Assembly (NCBI GenBank): GCA_964632355.1
Contig: CAZWBW010000009.1
Span: 1 to 45,621 of the forward strand
Direction: 5' to 3'
Length of the DNA: 45,621 bases
Source of the DNA: JALOAP01 sp964632355
Lineage (GTDB): Bacteria; Chloroflexota; Dehalococcoidia; Tepidiformales; Tepidiformaceae
Shown: positions 23,116-31,523 of the stretch, one piece after another
Numbering within the stretch: the stretch's first letter is position 1
Layout: each line of letters begins with the position of its first letter
Made by a program: the position numbers and the translations under genes
The notes under the pieces: model-generated
The model's database searches: none
What the model was told of the DNA's origin: nothing
What the model saw: the letters and a program-made list of their open reading frames with translations, nothing else

Positions 23116-25725
23116 TTATTTGTCGCGGACTATCTCGCCGAGTGCTGCCTGTGCGGCCGCCAGCCGTGCCAACGGCACCCGGAACGGGCTACACGACACG
23201 TAGTCCAGCCCGGTCCGCACGAAGAAGTTCACCGATGCCGGGTCGCCGCCGTGTTCGCCGCAGATGCCGACCTTCAGGTTCGGCCGTGACTTCCGCCCGC
23301 GCTCCGTTCCGATCTCGACGAGCTGGCCCACGCCCTCCTGGTCGAGCACCTGGAACGGGTCGTCCGGGAAGATACGCTGGTCGATGTACACCGGCACGAA
23401 GCGCGTGCTGTCGTCGCGGCTGATGCCCATCGCCGTCTGTGTCAGGTCGTTCGTCCCGAACGAGAAGAACTCCGCGATCTCGGCGATCTGGTCGGCCACC
23501 AGCGCAGCGCGCGGGAGTTCGATCATCGTGCCGACCAGGAAGTCGCCGTCGTAGTTCACTTCCTGGGCAACGCGCCGCACGATGTCGGCCTGTACCCGGA
23601 GTTCCTCGGGCGTCTGCACCAGCGGGATCATGATCTCCGGGTGCACCTCGATGCCTTCGCCCCGCACCTGCTTCGCCGCCTGGAATATCGCCCGCGACTG
23701 CATTTCGGTGATTTCCGGGTAGATGATCCCGAGCCGGCATCCCCGGAACCCCAGCATCGGATTGGTCTCCCGCAGCGCTTCGACCTTCGCCTTCAGCCGC
23801 GAGTAGTCCACGCCCAGCTTCGCCGCGAGCGCGCGAATGCCTTCGTCGTCGTGTGGCAGGAACTCGTGAAGCGGTGGGTCGAGCGTTCGGATCGTCACCG
23901 GAAGGCCGTTCATCACCCGGAAGATCGCAGCGAAGTCCTCGCGCTGATATGGCTCGATTTTCGCCAGTGCTGCCCGGCGCTCCTCGCTGGTCTCAGCCAC
24001 GATCATTTCGCGGACCGCGTCGATGCGGTTGCCCTCGAAGAACATGTGCTCGGTCCGGCAGAGCCCGATGCCCTCGGCGCCGAACTCGCGTGCCGTCGCA
24101 GCATCCTGCGGGGTGTCGGCGTTCGCCCGCACGCGGATGGTGCGGAACTCGTCCGCCCACTCCATGAGCGTCCGGAAGTCGCCGGAGAGCGTCGGCTGCT
24201 CGGTTTCGATACGGCCCTCGAGCACCTCGCCGGTAGTCCCGTCGAGCGTGATGAAGTCACCGCGCTTTATGGTCGTGCCGTTCACGGAGAACGAACCGGC
24301 CTTGAGGTCGATTCTCAGGTCACTTGCGCCGGCGACGCACGGCTTGCCCATGCCGCGCGCCACCACCGCCGCGTGCGATGTCATGCCGCCGCGCGCGGTG
24401 AGCACCGCCTGGGCCGCGACCATCCCGTGGAAGTCCTCCGGCGCTGTCTCTGGCCGCACGAGGATGACCTCCTCGCCCTCGCGTGCCATGTTCTCCGCTT
24501 CGTCGGCGTCGAACACCACCTTGCCGGTCGCCGCCCCGGGCGAGGCGGGCAACCCCTGCGCGAGCTTGTTCGCCCGCGCACGAGCCTCCTCCTTGATGGT
24601 CGGGTGGAGGAGCTGGTCGAGCGCGGCCGGTTCGACGCGCTTTACCGCCGTCTCACGGTCGATGAGCCCTTCGTTCACCATGTCGACCGCGATTTTCACG
24701 GCCGCTGCGCCGGTTCGTTTGCCCGTGCGCGTCTGCAACATCCAGAGCTTCCCGCGCTCGACGGTGAACTCCATGTCCTGCATGTCCTTGTAGTGCCGTT
24801 CGAGCTGCTCGGCGTACTGCGCGAACTCGCGGTAGACCTCGGGCATTTCCCGTTCGAGTTCGGCGATTGGCCGCGGTGTGCGAATGCCCGCAACCACGTC
24901 CTCGCCCTGGGCGTTCACCAGGTACTCGCCGTAGAGCTCGTGCTCGCCGGTCGCCGGGTTGCGGCTGAACGCCACGCCGGTGGCGCTCGTGTTCCCGAGG
25001 TTGCCGAAGACCATCGTCTGCACGTTCACCGCGGTGCCGAGGTCGTCGGGGATCTTGTTCAGCCGCCGATAATCCACCGCCCGGCGCCCGTTCCAGGAAT
25101 CGAACACCGCGGCGATGGCCCGCCGGAGCTGCTCCATCGGGTCATCCGGGAACTCGACGCCCTTCTCCTCCCGGATGATCTGCTTGAAGCGTTCGGTGAT
25201 CTGCTCGAGTTCCTGCTGCGAAAGCTCCTGGTCTTCGCGCCCGGCCTTCACTTCCTCCATTACGTGGTCGAACCGCTCGCCGTTGACGCCGAGCACGATC
25301 TTCCCGAACAGCTGCACGAACCGCCGGTAGGCGTCCGCTGCGAACCGCGGGTCCCCGGTCATCTCGGCAATGCCCCGGACGGTCTCCGCGTTCAGACCCA
25401 GGTTGAGCACCGTGTCCATCATCCCGGGCATCGAAAACCGCGCGCCCGACCGGACGGACAGGAGCAGCGGGTTCGACGGGTCGCCGAACCGGCGACCCAT
25501 CTGCGATTCAACGTCCCGGAGCGCCTCCTCGACCTGATCCATCATCCCGTCCGGGAACTTGCCGTTGGCCGAGTAGTAATTGCAGGCCTCGGTTGTGATG
25601 GTGAACCCGGGCGGGACCGGTACCCCGACCCGCGTCATCTCTGCCAGCCCCGCCCCTTTGCCCCCGAGGAGGTCGCGCATCGAGGCATCGCCTTCGCGGA
25701 ACAGGTAGACGTACTTGGTGCTCAT
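23116..25725 (-). CDS. ppdK: Pyruvate, phosphate dikinase
   Basis: 869 residues, full length for PPDK. The ATP-grasp N-terminus has GGKGAGLAEMTRVGVPVPPG and FSMPGMMDTVLNLGLN. The phosphohistidine domain has TARGGMTSHAAVVARGMGKP, with the catalytic His and the Thr that is phosphorylated in regulated enzymes. The TIM-barrel domain carries RTEHMFF, GFRGCRLGI, FSFGTNDLTQTAMGISRDD and GICGEHGGDP, holding the catalytic Cys. It interconverts pyruvate, ATP and phosphate with PEP, AMP and PPi. With the H+-PPase at 32531 it points to pyrophosphate-linked energetics. GGGAGGT precedes ATG 25725. Confidence 0.97.
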   Translation of the reverse strand: MSTKYVYLFREGDASMRDLLGGKGAGLAEMTRVGVPVPPGFTITTEACNYYSANGKFPDGMMDQVEEALRDVESQMGRRFGDPSNPLLLSVRSGARFSMPGMMDTVLNLGLNAETVRGIAEMTGDPRFAADAYRRFVQLFGKIVLGVNGERFDHVMEEVKAGREDQELSQQELEQITERFKQIIREEKGVEFPDDPMEQLRRAIAAVFDSWNGRRAVDYRRLNKIPDDLGTAVNVQTMVFGNLGNTSATGVAFSRNPATGEHELYGEYLVNAQGEDVVAGIRTPRPIAELEREMPEVYREFAQYAEQLERHYKDMQDMEFTVERGKLWMLQTRTGKRTGAAAVKIAVDMVNEGLIDRETAVKRVEPAALDQLLHPTIKEEARARANKLAQGLPASPGAATGKVVFDADEAENMAREGEEVILVRPETAPEDFHGMVAAQAVLTARGGMTSHAAVVARGMGKPCVAGASDLRIDLKAGSFSVNGTTIKRGDFITLDGTTGEVLEGRIETEQPTLSGDFRTLMEWADEFRTIRVRANADTPQDAATAREFGAEGIGLCRTEHMFFEGNRIDAVREMIVAETSEERRAALAKIEPYQREDFAAIFRVMNGLPVTIRTLDPPLHEFLPHDDEGIRALAAKLGVDYSRLKAKVEALRETNPMLGFRGCRLGIIYPEITEMQSRAIFQAAKQVRGEGIEVHPEIMIPLVQTPEELRVQADIVRRVAQEVNYDGDFLVGTMIELPRAALVADQIAEIAEFFSFGTNDLTQTAMGISRDDSTRFVPVYIDQRIFPDDPFQVLDQEGVGQLVEIGTERGRKSRPNLKVGICGEHGGDPASVNFFVRTGLDYVSCSPFRVPLARLAAAQAALGEIVRDK

Positions 25726-25909
25726 CGCGGACCTCCCGTAGTGGCTGCTCGAAATCGTTGCTGCAGGCTCTCGCGTGCATCGCGCGGCGTAGTGCGCAAC
25801 ACCGCACCTTCTTATCGTGCACTACGTAGGGAGGGCCGCGTCAGGGCGCCGGGCGAGGCGTGTTACTACTCAGAGACGCGAGAAAGAATCCGCGACGTTC
25901 TCGAAATGC

Positions 25910-27256
25910 TCAGGCGTGTGGCGTTTGCCAAGTGGCCAGCCGCTGGAGTTCGGTCGACTTTCGCACTTCGTACGGGTGTTCAGCCTCGTCGAGTGCGCGC
26001 AGCTCCTCCGGGAGGCTCGCCAGCGCGGCCTCTGCTCGCTCCTTCGATACGGCGAGCGCTTCTCGCTCCCGGACCCTCCGTCCGTCCTGCATCAGCAGTT
26101 CCAGCACCGGCCGCCCGCCCTCGGGCGGCGGCTCGTCGGCCATGGCCATCAGGTCGTGCTGCACCTTGCCGCCGGCTTCGAACCGGTATACCTGCTTCGG
26201 GCCGGGGAGCGTCGCCTTGCCCGTCGAACGCTTCATCTTCGGTCCGGCCTCGTCGGCAACGAGCTTGTACACCATGCCGAGGGCCGGCACATCGCCGCCC
26301 GTCCCGAGCTGCGTACCCACGCCGTACGCGTCTATCGGCGCTCCCGCCGCCCGGAGCTCCGCGATGCGGTACTCGTCGAGGTCGCCCGATGCGAAGATCT
26401 GGACCGACTCGAGCCCCGCGTCGTCGAGCACCTTCCGCACTTCCTTCGCGAGTTCGGCGAGATCGCCGGAATCGAGCCGCACAGCGCGCAGTTGCACCTC
26501 GTCGCCGAGTTCGCGCACGACCGCCGCAGCGCGCCTCGCCCCCTCCACCGTGTCGTACGTGTCTATCAGCAGCGTGGTGCCCTTCGGGAACGTCTTTAGA
26601 AAGTGGCGGAACGCGTCGGCCTCTCGATCGAACGACATGACGTACGAGTGGGCCATCGTGCCGCTCAGCGGGATTCCGTAGATCTGCCCCGCCAGCACGT
26701 TCGATGTGGCCACGGCGCCGCCAATGAAGCTCGCGCGCGCCGCCCACAGCGCCGCATCGGGACCGTGGTCCCGCCGCGGCGAGAAGTCGACGAACGACCG
26801 GGGCCCGCACGCAATTGCCACCCGCGCTGCCTTCGACGCCACGAGCGACTGGAACCCAATGCACGTCAGGAGGAACGTCTCCATGATCTGCCCCTCGATG
26901 ACCGGCGCGGTTACCCGCATGACCGGCTCGTCGGGGAACAGCAGTTCGCCCTCCCGCATCGCCCAGACTTCGCCCGAGAAGCGGAGTTCGCGGAGGTGTT
27001 CAAGGAAGGACTCACGAAAAACGCCGAGGCTGCGCAGGTAGTCGATCCCGTCGTCGTCAATCGAAAAGTTCTCGAGAAAGTCGGCCGCATCCTCGGTCCC
27101 GCACGCAAGGAGAAAATTTCGCCGCCGGGGCAGTTTCCGCGGGAAGAGCTCGAACGTCGCCTGTCCCTCCATGCCGTGCTCGAAATAGCTCGCGGCCATC
27201 GTGAGCTCGTAGAAGTCGGTCAGGAGCGAGACGTTCGCCGGGCTAACCAGTTCCAT
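25910..27256 (-). CDS. pncB: Nicotinate phosphoribosyltransferase
   Basis: 448 residues. The start SPANVSLLTDFYELTMAASY is diagnostic of this family; ATFELFPRKLPRRRNFLLAC, GTMAHSYVMSF with the catalytic-region His, and VRLDSGDLAELAKEVRKVLD follow. It makes nicotinate mononucleotide from nicotinate and PRPP, the first Preiss-Handler step. It starts 7 bases after the pncA stop, so nicotinamidase product feeds straight into it. ATG 27256 gives the family start; no strong Shine-Dalgarno is visible, so translational coupling is likely. Confidence 0.95.
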   Translation of the reverse strand: MELVSPANVSLLTDFYELTMAASYFEHGMEGQATFELFPRKLPRRRNFLLACGTEDAADFLENFSIDDDGIDYLRSLGVFRESFLEHLRELRFSGEVWAMREGELLFPDEPVMRVTAPVIEGQIMETFLLTCIGFQSLVASKAARVAIACGPRSFVDFSPRRDHGPDAALWAARASFIGGAVATSNVLAGQIYGIPLSGTMAHSYVMSFDREADAFRHFLKTFPKGTTLLIDTYDTVEGARRAAAVVRELGDEVQLRAVRLDSGDLAELAKEVRKVLDDAGLESVQIFASGDLDEYRIAELRAAGAPIDAYGVGTQLGTGGDVPALGMVYKLVADEAGPKMKRSTGKATLPGPKQVYRFEAGGKVQHDLMAMADEPPPEGGRPVLELLMQDGRRVREREALAVSKERAEAALASLPEELRALDEAEHPYEVRKSTELQRLATWQTPHA

Positions 27257-27263
27257 CGGAGGA

Positions 27264-27851
27264 TCACTCGATCCGCGCACCCGCGGCGCGCATCTCTTCG
27301 ATCGCCCGGTCGCCATCGCCGGGCTTCAGGTCCACCGCGCGGATGCCAGCGGTGACCACCGTCGCATCGAAGCCGAGCCGCAGCGCATCGAGCACGGTGT
27401 CTCGGACGCAGTAGTCGGTCGCCAGGCCGACCACGACAACCTTCTTGATGCCCCGCTCGCGAAGCGCGTCCTCCAACTCCGTTTCTGCCTTTTCGCCCGT
27501 TTCGGGATGCCGCACGCTGAAGCCGGAGTAGCCGTCTTCGCCGCCGGTGCCCTTTTTCACAACGGGTCCGTCGACCACCTCGAGGGCGGGATGGAACTCC
27601 GCTCCCCAGCTATCTGCCACGCAGTGCACCGGCCAGATTCCGCCGTCTTTCTCGAAGTGCGGTGTGCTCTCCGGGTGCCAATCCAGGGTGTAGGCCACGG
27701 TGCTGCCGGCCGCCCGGGCGCGCCGGATCTCGTCGTTCATCGCTTCGATCGCTTCTTCGCCGCCCGGCACGTACAGGCTGCCCTTGGGGTCGGCGAAGTC
27801 GTTCTGGGCGTCGACGACGATCAATGCGGTTTCTGCGTCGTAGTCCACCAT
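27264..27851 (-). CDS. pncA: Nicotinamidase (isochorismatase-like hydrolase)
   Basis: 195 residues. The catalytic triad is visible as Asp14 (VVDAQNDFA), Lys99/100 (GPVVKKGTGGE) and Cys148 (LATDYCVRDT). The metal site is Asp57, His59 and His65 (DWHPESTPHF). It deaminates nicotinamide to nicotinate in NAD salvage. The minus-strand TATAGT (27863-27858) lies 6 nt before ATG 27851, so the mRNA is probably leaderless; an in-frame start five codons upstream would overlap that box. It is the first gene of the pncA-pncB operon. Confidence 0.95.
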   Translation of the reverse strand: MVDYDAETALIVVDAQNDFADPKGSLYVPGGEEAIEAMNDEIRRARAAGSTVAYTLDWHPESTPHFEKDGGIWPVHCVADSWGAEFHPALEVVDGPVVKKGTGGEDGYSGFSVRHPETGEKAETELEDALRERGIKKVVVVGLATDYCVRDTVLDALRLGFDATVVTAGIRAVDLKPGDGDRAIEEMRAAGARIE

Positions 27852-27857
27852 GTGCTC

Positions 27858-27863
27858 ACTATA
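27858..27863 (-). promoter_or_regulatory. TATAGT -10 element of pncA-pncB
   Basis: The element lies on the minus strand 6 nt before ATG 27851 with no ribosome binding site between them. Confidence 0.6.
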
Positions 27864-27932
27864 CAAGCGCGGATGTGCGCGATGACTCCCTTCGAGCCGC
27901 TGCCGTTGTCACAGTTTCCGATAGACTGGCTG

Positions 27933-28049
27933 ATGTGCGCCGCGGCAACGCTGGCCGGCGTGAGTCGCGTCATTCACCCGGGGCGCGTGCCTTTTTGGCG
28001 CCTAACCCGCCGCCCGGTATCATTTCGTGGTTACGTTTGCAAGGGATAG
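27933..28049 (+). CDS. Possible 38-residue leader ORF before rplS
   Basis: ATG 27933 lies 5 nt after TAGACT (27922-27927), the spacing seen for leaderless genes here. The frame runs 38 codons, is rich in Arg, Val and Ala, and stops at TAG 28047-28049, 6 nt before rplS ATG, over the rplS ribosome binding region. I recognise no family. It could be a regulatory leader peptide or chance; a second promoter lies inside it. Confidence 0.3.
   Translation: MCAAATLAGVSRVIHPGRVPFWRLTRRPVSFRGYVCKG
27995..28023 (+). promoter_or_regulatory. Candidate rplS promoter
   Basis: TTGGCG (27995-28000) and TATCAT (28018-28023) are spaced by 17 bp. Transcription would begin about 25 nt before rplS. Confidence 0.55.
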
Positions 28050-28055
28050 ACAACG

Positions 28056-28403
28056 ATGGCCTACGAGCTTGACCTCCTGAACCCGAACGACACGCGCCCC
28101 GAGCGCCCCGACTTCAACAGCGGCGACACCGTCCGCGTGCACGCCAAGGTGGTCGAGGGCGACAAGGAGCGCATCCAGGTCTTCGAGGGCATCGTCATCC
28201 GGAAGCGCCGCAAGGGACTGTCGTCGAACTTCACCGTGCGCAAGATTTCGAGCGGCATCGGTGTCGAGCGCACGTTCCCGCTGTACAGCCCCCGCGTCGA
28301 CAAGATCGAAGTCGTTCGGCGCGGCAAGGTTCGCCGCAAGAACCTGTACTACCTCCGCGGCCTCACCGGAAAGGCCGCCCGCATCAAGGAGAAGCGCTTC
28401 TAA
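28056..28403 (+). CDS. rplS: 50S ribosomal protein L19
   Basis: 115 residues. Family sequence is clear: NSGDTVRVHAKVVEGDKERI, QVFEGIVIRKRRKGLSSNFT, VRKISSGIGVERTFPLYSPR and GKVRRKNLYYLRGLTGKAAR. It sits at the 30S-50S interface. AAGGGAT precedes ATG 28056. It stands without the usual trmD/rimM partners and ends at its own terminator. Confidence 0.97.
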   Translation: MAYELDLLNPNDTRPERPDFNSGDTVRVHAKVVEGDKERIQVFEGIVIRKRRKGLSSNFTVRKISSGIGVERTFPLYSPRVDKIEVVRRGKVRRKNLYYLRGLTGKAARIKEKRF

Positions 28404-28426
28404 GCCGCTTCCCGTCCAGGCAGTTC

Positions 28427-28454
28427 GAGGCCGCCCACGCCGGGCGGCTTCCTT
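28427..28454 (+). terminator. Terminator after rplS
   Basis: The stem GAGGCCGCCC / GGGCGGCTTC, about 10 bp with one wobble pair, has loop ACGCC and is followed by CTTG. It lies in the convergent gap with fakA. Confidence 0.75.
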
Positions 28455-28467
28455 GTGTGCGAAGCCG

Positions 28468-30138
28468 TTACCGTTCGACCGACGCGATGAAGGCGTAGCG
28501 CGGCTGCCCTCCCCGGTGGATTTCAATCTCCACGCCGGGAAATGCCTCGCTTAACGTCGCCTCGCACAGGGCGGCCTCCTCGGCGGTCGCCGGCTCGCCC
28601 ACGAAGACCGTGATGACGCCCGCCTCGGCGCCACCGGCCTGCCTCGTGCCTTCGACCAGCGCCGAGACCGCCGAATCGGTCGCCACCGCAAGGGTCCCGT
28701 TCACGAGCGCAATGGCCTGCCCCGCCCGCACGGAGATCCCGGCCGCCTTCCGGTCGCTTGTCGCCCGGGTGACTTCGACGCACGCGACGCCCGGTAGTGC
28801 CTCACTCATCCGCGTGAGATTCCAGCGCGCTGTGTTCGAAGGCTCGAAGGCGAGCGCCGCCGCCAGTCCCTGGGCGAGATTCTCGGTGGGGACGACGTGC
28901 AGCGTGCAGCGGGTCAACGTTGCTGCCTGGCGCGCCGCAGGGACAACGTCCTTGTGGTTCGGCAGGACGATAACGTCCGCCACCCCGAGTTGGTCCGCTG
29001 CGGCGGCAATGGCGCCAGCGTTCGGCCGCCACGATGCGCCAGCATCGACCGCCACCGCGCCGAGGCTTTCGAACATGGCGCTGATCCCCTCGCCGGGGCT
29101 GACCGCCAGCAGCGCCGTCAGCGCACCCGCCCCCGTCCCGCTCGCGCGGAACCGGCCGTGCTGTTGCGCCATATCCTCGACCTTCGCGCGCGAAACCACG
29201 CCGAACCGCGCCGCCGCGTCGAGCACCGCCTGCCCATCGTCCGCGTGCACGTGGACATGAACCGCCTCCGGGGTGCCAACCACGACCACCGAGCGATTCC
29301 CGCCCGACTCGGCCCACGCTCGAACTGCCTCCACATCGAGCGTCCCGTTATGGGGTTCGAGGACGAATTCGGTGCAGTAGCCGAACTCTTCGGCTCCGTG
29401 GGTCGCCAGTTCCGCAATCGGACGGTCGGGCATGGCGGGGAGTTCCACCGGGTCGCCCGTGAGCGCCGCCAGCACCCCCCGCAAGATCACGCAGATGCCT
29501 TCCCCGCCTGCGTCGGGCACCCCCGCCTCGCGGAGCTTCGGCAACTGGTCGATGGTCCGCGCCTCGGCCGCTTCGGCTGCCTCCAGCGCGGCGCGGACGA
29601 CCGGCAGGCAGGGTTCGCCGTGCCCCTCGCCGGGGAGCTGCGCCGCCGTTTCCCGGGCGGCGGCCGCGGCTTCACGAAGCACGGTCAGCATTGTGCCCTC
29701 GACCGGTTCGCTCACCGCCCGGTAGGCGGCACGGGCTGCCGCTTCGAGCCCGGTCGCGAGCGCCGCGGCGTCGAGCGATCCGTCCAGTTCGGCGGCCCCG
29801 GCAGCCAGCCCGCTCAGCGCCTGCGAGAGGATGACGCCGGAGTTCCCGCGCGCACCGTAGAGCGCCCCTTTCGCGAGCCCATCGAGAACCGCCTTCGGGG
29901 TTCGCGGCGAAACGAGCGCCGCCGATTCGACGGCTTCGCGCAGCGTCGCCGACATGTTCGTGCCCGTGTCGCCATCGGGGACGGGGTAGACGTTGATCGC
30001 GTCGATTGCAGGCGCTGCTTCGGCCAGCACCCGCGCTGCGGTCGAGGCTATTGAGACGAGTTCGTCGCCGTTCAGCGGGCCATCCAGGCCCGGCCGGGAT
30101 GCCTCCGTTTGGCCGTTGCGGGGCGTCGATGCTACCAT
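28468..30138 (-). CDS. FakA/YloV-type kinase (DAK2-DegV-associated, fatty acid kinase family)
   Basis: 556 residues. The N-terminal DAK2 (DhaL) domain has INVYPVPDGDTGTNMSATLR, which binds Mg-ATP, and KGALYGARGNSGVILSQAL. The middle and C-terminal parts (FGYCTEFVLEPHNGTLDVEA; HVHADDGQAVLDAAARFGVV; VIVLPNHKDVVPAARQAATL) match FakA/YloV proteins, which phosphorylate fatty acids bound to a FakB (DegV) partner. No fakB is seen in the window. It is divergent from rpmB with only 39 bases between start codons, the arrangement seen in many Gram-positive-type genomes. Confidence 0.9.
   Translation of the reverse strand: MVASTPRNGQTEASRPGLDGPLNGDELVSIASTAARVLAEAAPAIDAINVYPVPDGDTGTNMSATLREAVESAALVSPRTPKAVLDGLAKGALYGARGNSGVILSQALSGLAAGAAELDGSLDAAALATGLEAAARAAYRAVSEPVEGTMLTVLREAAAAARETAAQLPGEGHGEPCLPVVRAALEAAEAAEARTIDQLPKLREAGVPDAGGEGICVILRGVLAALTGDPVELPAMPDRPIAELATHGAEEFGYCTEFVLEPHNGTLDVEAVRAWAESGGNRSVVVVGTPEAVHVHVHADDGQAVLDAAARFGVVSRAKVEDMAQQHGRFRASGTGAGALTALLAVSPGEGISAMFESLGAVAVDAGASWRPNAGAIAAAADQLGVADVIVLPNHKDVVPAARQAATLTRCTLHVVPTENLAQGLAAALAFEPSNTARWNLTRMSEALPGVACVEVTRATSDRKAAGISVRAGQAIALVNGTLAVATDSAVSALVEGTRQAGGAEAGVITVFVGEPATAEEAALCEATLSEAFPGVEIEIHRGGQPRYAFIASVER
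30109..30138 (+). promoter_or_regulatory. Candidate rpmB promoter inside fakA start
   Basis: TTGGCC (30109-30114) and TACCAT (30133-30138) are spaced by 18 bp. They overlap the first codons of fakA on the other strand, so the two divergent promoters must interfere. Confidence 0.4.
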
Positions 30139-30177
30139 TGCGATTCGCGGATCATCTCAGATAAAGGTAGAAAACGC

Positions 30178-30387
30178 ATGGCTAGTGGCGCCTGCGACGT
30201 TTGCGCAAAGACAACGCAGTTTGGCCGGCACATCCGGCACAAGCACTCCGGGCGCTGGGAGCGGAAGGCGCCAAAGAAGAGCCGCTTGTTCCGACCCAAT
30301 GTCGCCAAGCACCGGGTCTTCATCAATGGCCAGTGGCAGCGGCTGAACATGTGCACGCGCTGCCTGCGCACGCTCGTCAAGGTCTAA
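30178..30387 (+). CDS. rpmB: 50S ribosomal protein L28, zinc-binding (four-cysteine) form
   Basis: 69 residues. The start ASGACDVCAKTTQFGRHIRH and the end NMCTRCLRTLVKV place Cys6, Cys9, Cys59 and Cys62 as two CxxC pairs. This is the zinc-containing (C+) L28 form rather than the zinc-free paralog. AAAGGTAG precedes ATG 30178. It is divergent from fakA and ends at a strong terminator. Confidence 0.96.
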   Translation: MASGACDVCAKTTQFGRHIRHKHSGRWERKAPKKSRLFRPNVAKHRVFINGQWQRLNMCTRCLRTLVKV

Positions 30388-30411
30388 TTCACGTCTCATC
30401 GCGACAGATGC

Positions 30412-30440
30412 AGAAGCGGCCCACCCGGGCCGCTTCTTTT
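30412..30440 (+). terminator. Terminator after rpmB
   Basis: An 11-bp stem AGAAGCGGCCC / GGGCCGCTTCT with loop ACCC is followed by TTTC. Confidence 0.92.
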
Positions 30441-30457
30441 CGTGTCCCTGGTTCCGC

Positions 30458-31468
30458 CTAGACCTCGGGGATCACTCGCTTGATGACCGCTTTCGTGAAC
30501 TCCATCGTGTTCAACGTGCCGCCGAGATCCGCGGTTTTCTCGCCGCTCGCGATGCAATCCCGGACGCTGTCGATGAGCCGCTTGCTCATGTCCCGCTGCC
30601 CGAAGAACTCGAGCAGGTAACCGTACGCCTCGATTGACCCGGCCGGGTTCGCGATGCCTTTCCCGGCGATGTCGGGCGCCGTTCCTCCCGCCGGGTCGAA
30701 GATGCCGATGATCGGCTGGTGGCTCGGGGTGAACGCATAGGACGCGCTCGCGCCCAGCCCGATTGACCCGATGAGCCCGTACACAGCATCGCTCAGGAAG
30801 TCGCCGTATTCGTTCGGGCACACGATGACGTCGAACTGCTCCGGGTTGATGATCACCTTCGCGAGGAGCGAGTCGAAGAGCTCGCGCCGGTGCTCCGTGT
30901 TCCGGTACTCCTTCGCCACTTCGTCGACGATCTCCTCGAACAGGCCGTCGGCGGCGCGCTGGATCGTGTACTTGCTGGTCGAAACCACGCTGTGCCGGTG
31001 TCGCTCCGCAAGCCGGAAGGCGAAGTGGGCTGCGTGCTCGACCGGGATGCGCTCCATCACGCGGATGCTGACCGCCGAGTACCTCCCGAGCCGGATGCCG
31101 GCGTCCTCGTAGGTCCCGCCGACCGCCACGCGCACCACGTGCAGGTCGATGTTCCCGGTGTAGTTCCGGCTCACGCCGGGGTAGGTCCGGCACGGTCGGT
31201 GAATCACGGCCAGGTTCAGGCGATCCCGCAGCACCTGGTTCGGGCTCACCGTTTTCGTCACGGTCGGGTACTTCATCGCCGCGCCGAGCGCTTGCGTGAG
31301 TTCGATGCCTTCGTCCAGCGCGGCGGTCCCTGCTTCGCGCCGCTCAAGGCTCCAGTCCACGGGACGGAACGTCACCGGGTTCCCGAGGGCGTCGTTCAGG
31401 GCGTGGATCGCGTCGCGCAATTCGGCGGCGATGCCATCTCCGTTCAGTTCTGCGACTTCGCGGGTCAT
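30458..31468 (-). CDS. Isocitrate/isopropylmalate-type dehydrogenase, divergent
   Basis: 336 residues of the ICDH/IPMDH beta-decarboxylating dehydrogenase family. Seen are ELNGDGIAAELRDAIHAL, the substrate loop SPNQVLRDRLNLAVIHRPCR, the catalytic-Lys helix SKYTIQRAADGLFEEIVDEV, the metal Asp segment EYGDFLSDAVYGLIGSIGLG and cofactor loop GGTAPDIAGKGIANPAGSIE. Where ICDHs have VVRENTEG this protein has VVRVAVGGTYED, and the loop FEAVHGSAPD is replaced by FDPAGGTAPD. TCA-cycle isocitrate oxidation with NAD is the likely role given citrate synthase in the window, but another 2-hydroxyacid is possible. Confidence 0.85.
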   Translation of the reverse strand: MTREVAELNGDGIAAELRDAIHALNDALGNPVTFRPVDWSLERREAGTAALDEGIELTQALGAAMKYPTVTKTVSPNQVLRDRLNLAVIHRPCRTYPGVSRNYTGNIDLHVVRVAVGGTYEDAGIRLGRYSAVSIRVMERIPVEHAAHFAFRLAERHRHSVVSTSKYTIQRAADGLFEEIVDEVAKEYRNTEHRRELFDSLLAKVIINPEQFDVIVCPNEYGDFLSDAVYGLIGSIGLGASASYAFTPSHQPIIGIFDPAGGTAPDIAGKGIANPAGSIEAYGYLLEFFGQRDMSKRLIDSVRDCIASGEKTADLGGTLNTMEFTKAVIKRVIPEV

Positions 31469-31523
31469 GCACTTCTCCGGCGCGTTTGACCTCAGCCTAC
31501 GACATCGCCGCCCCTGCGCGTTA

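Noticed and set aside
23641..26640. A 999-codon open frame on the plus strand
   Set aside because: It is antisense to ppdK and pncB, whose motifs are unmistakable. Its translation is low-complexity with no domain, a known effect of GC-rich codon use.
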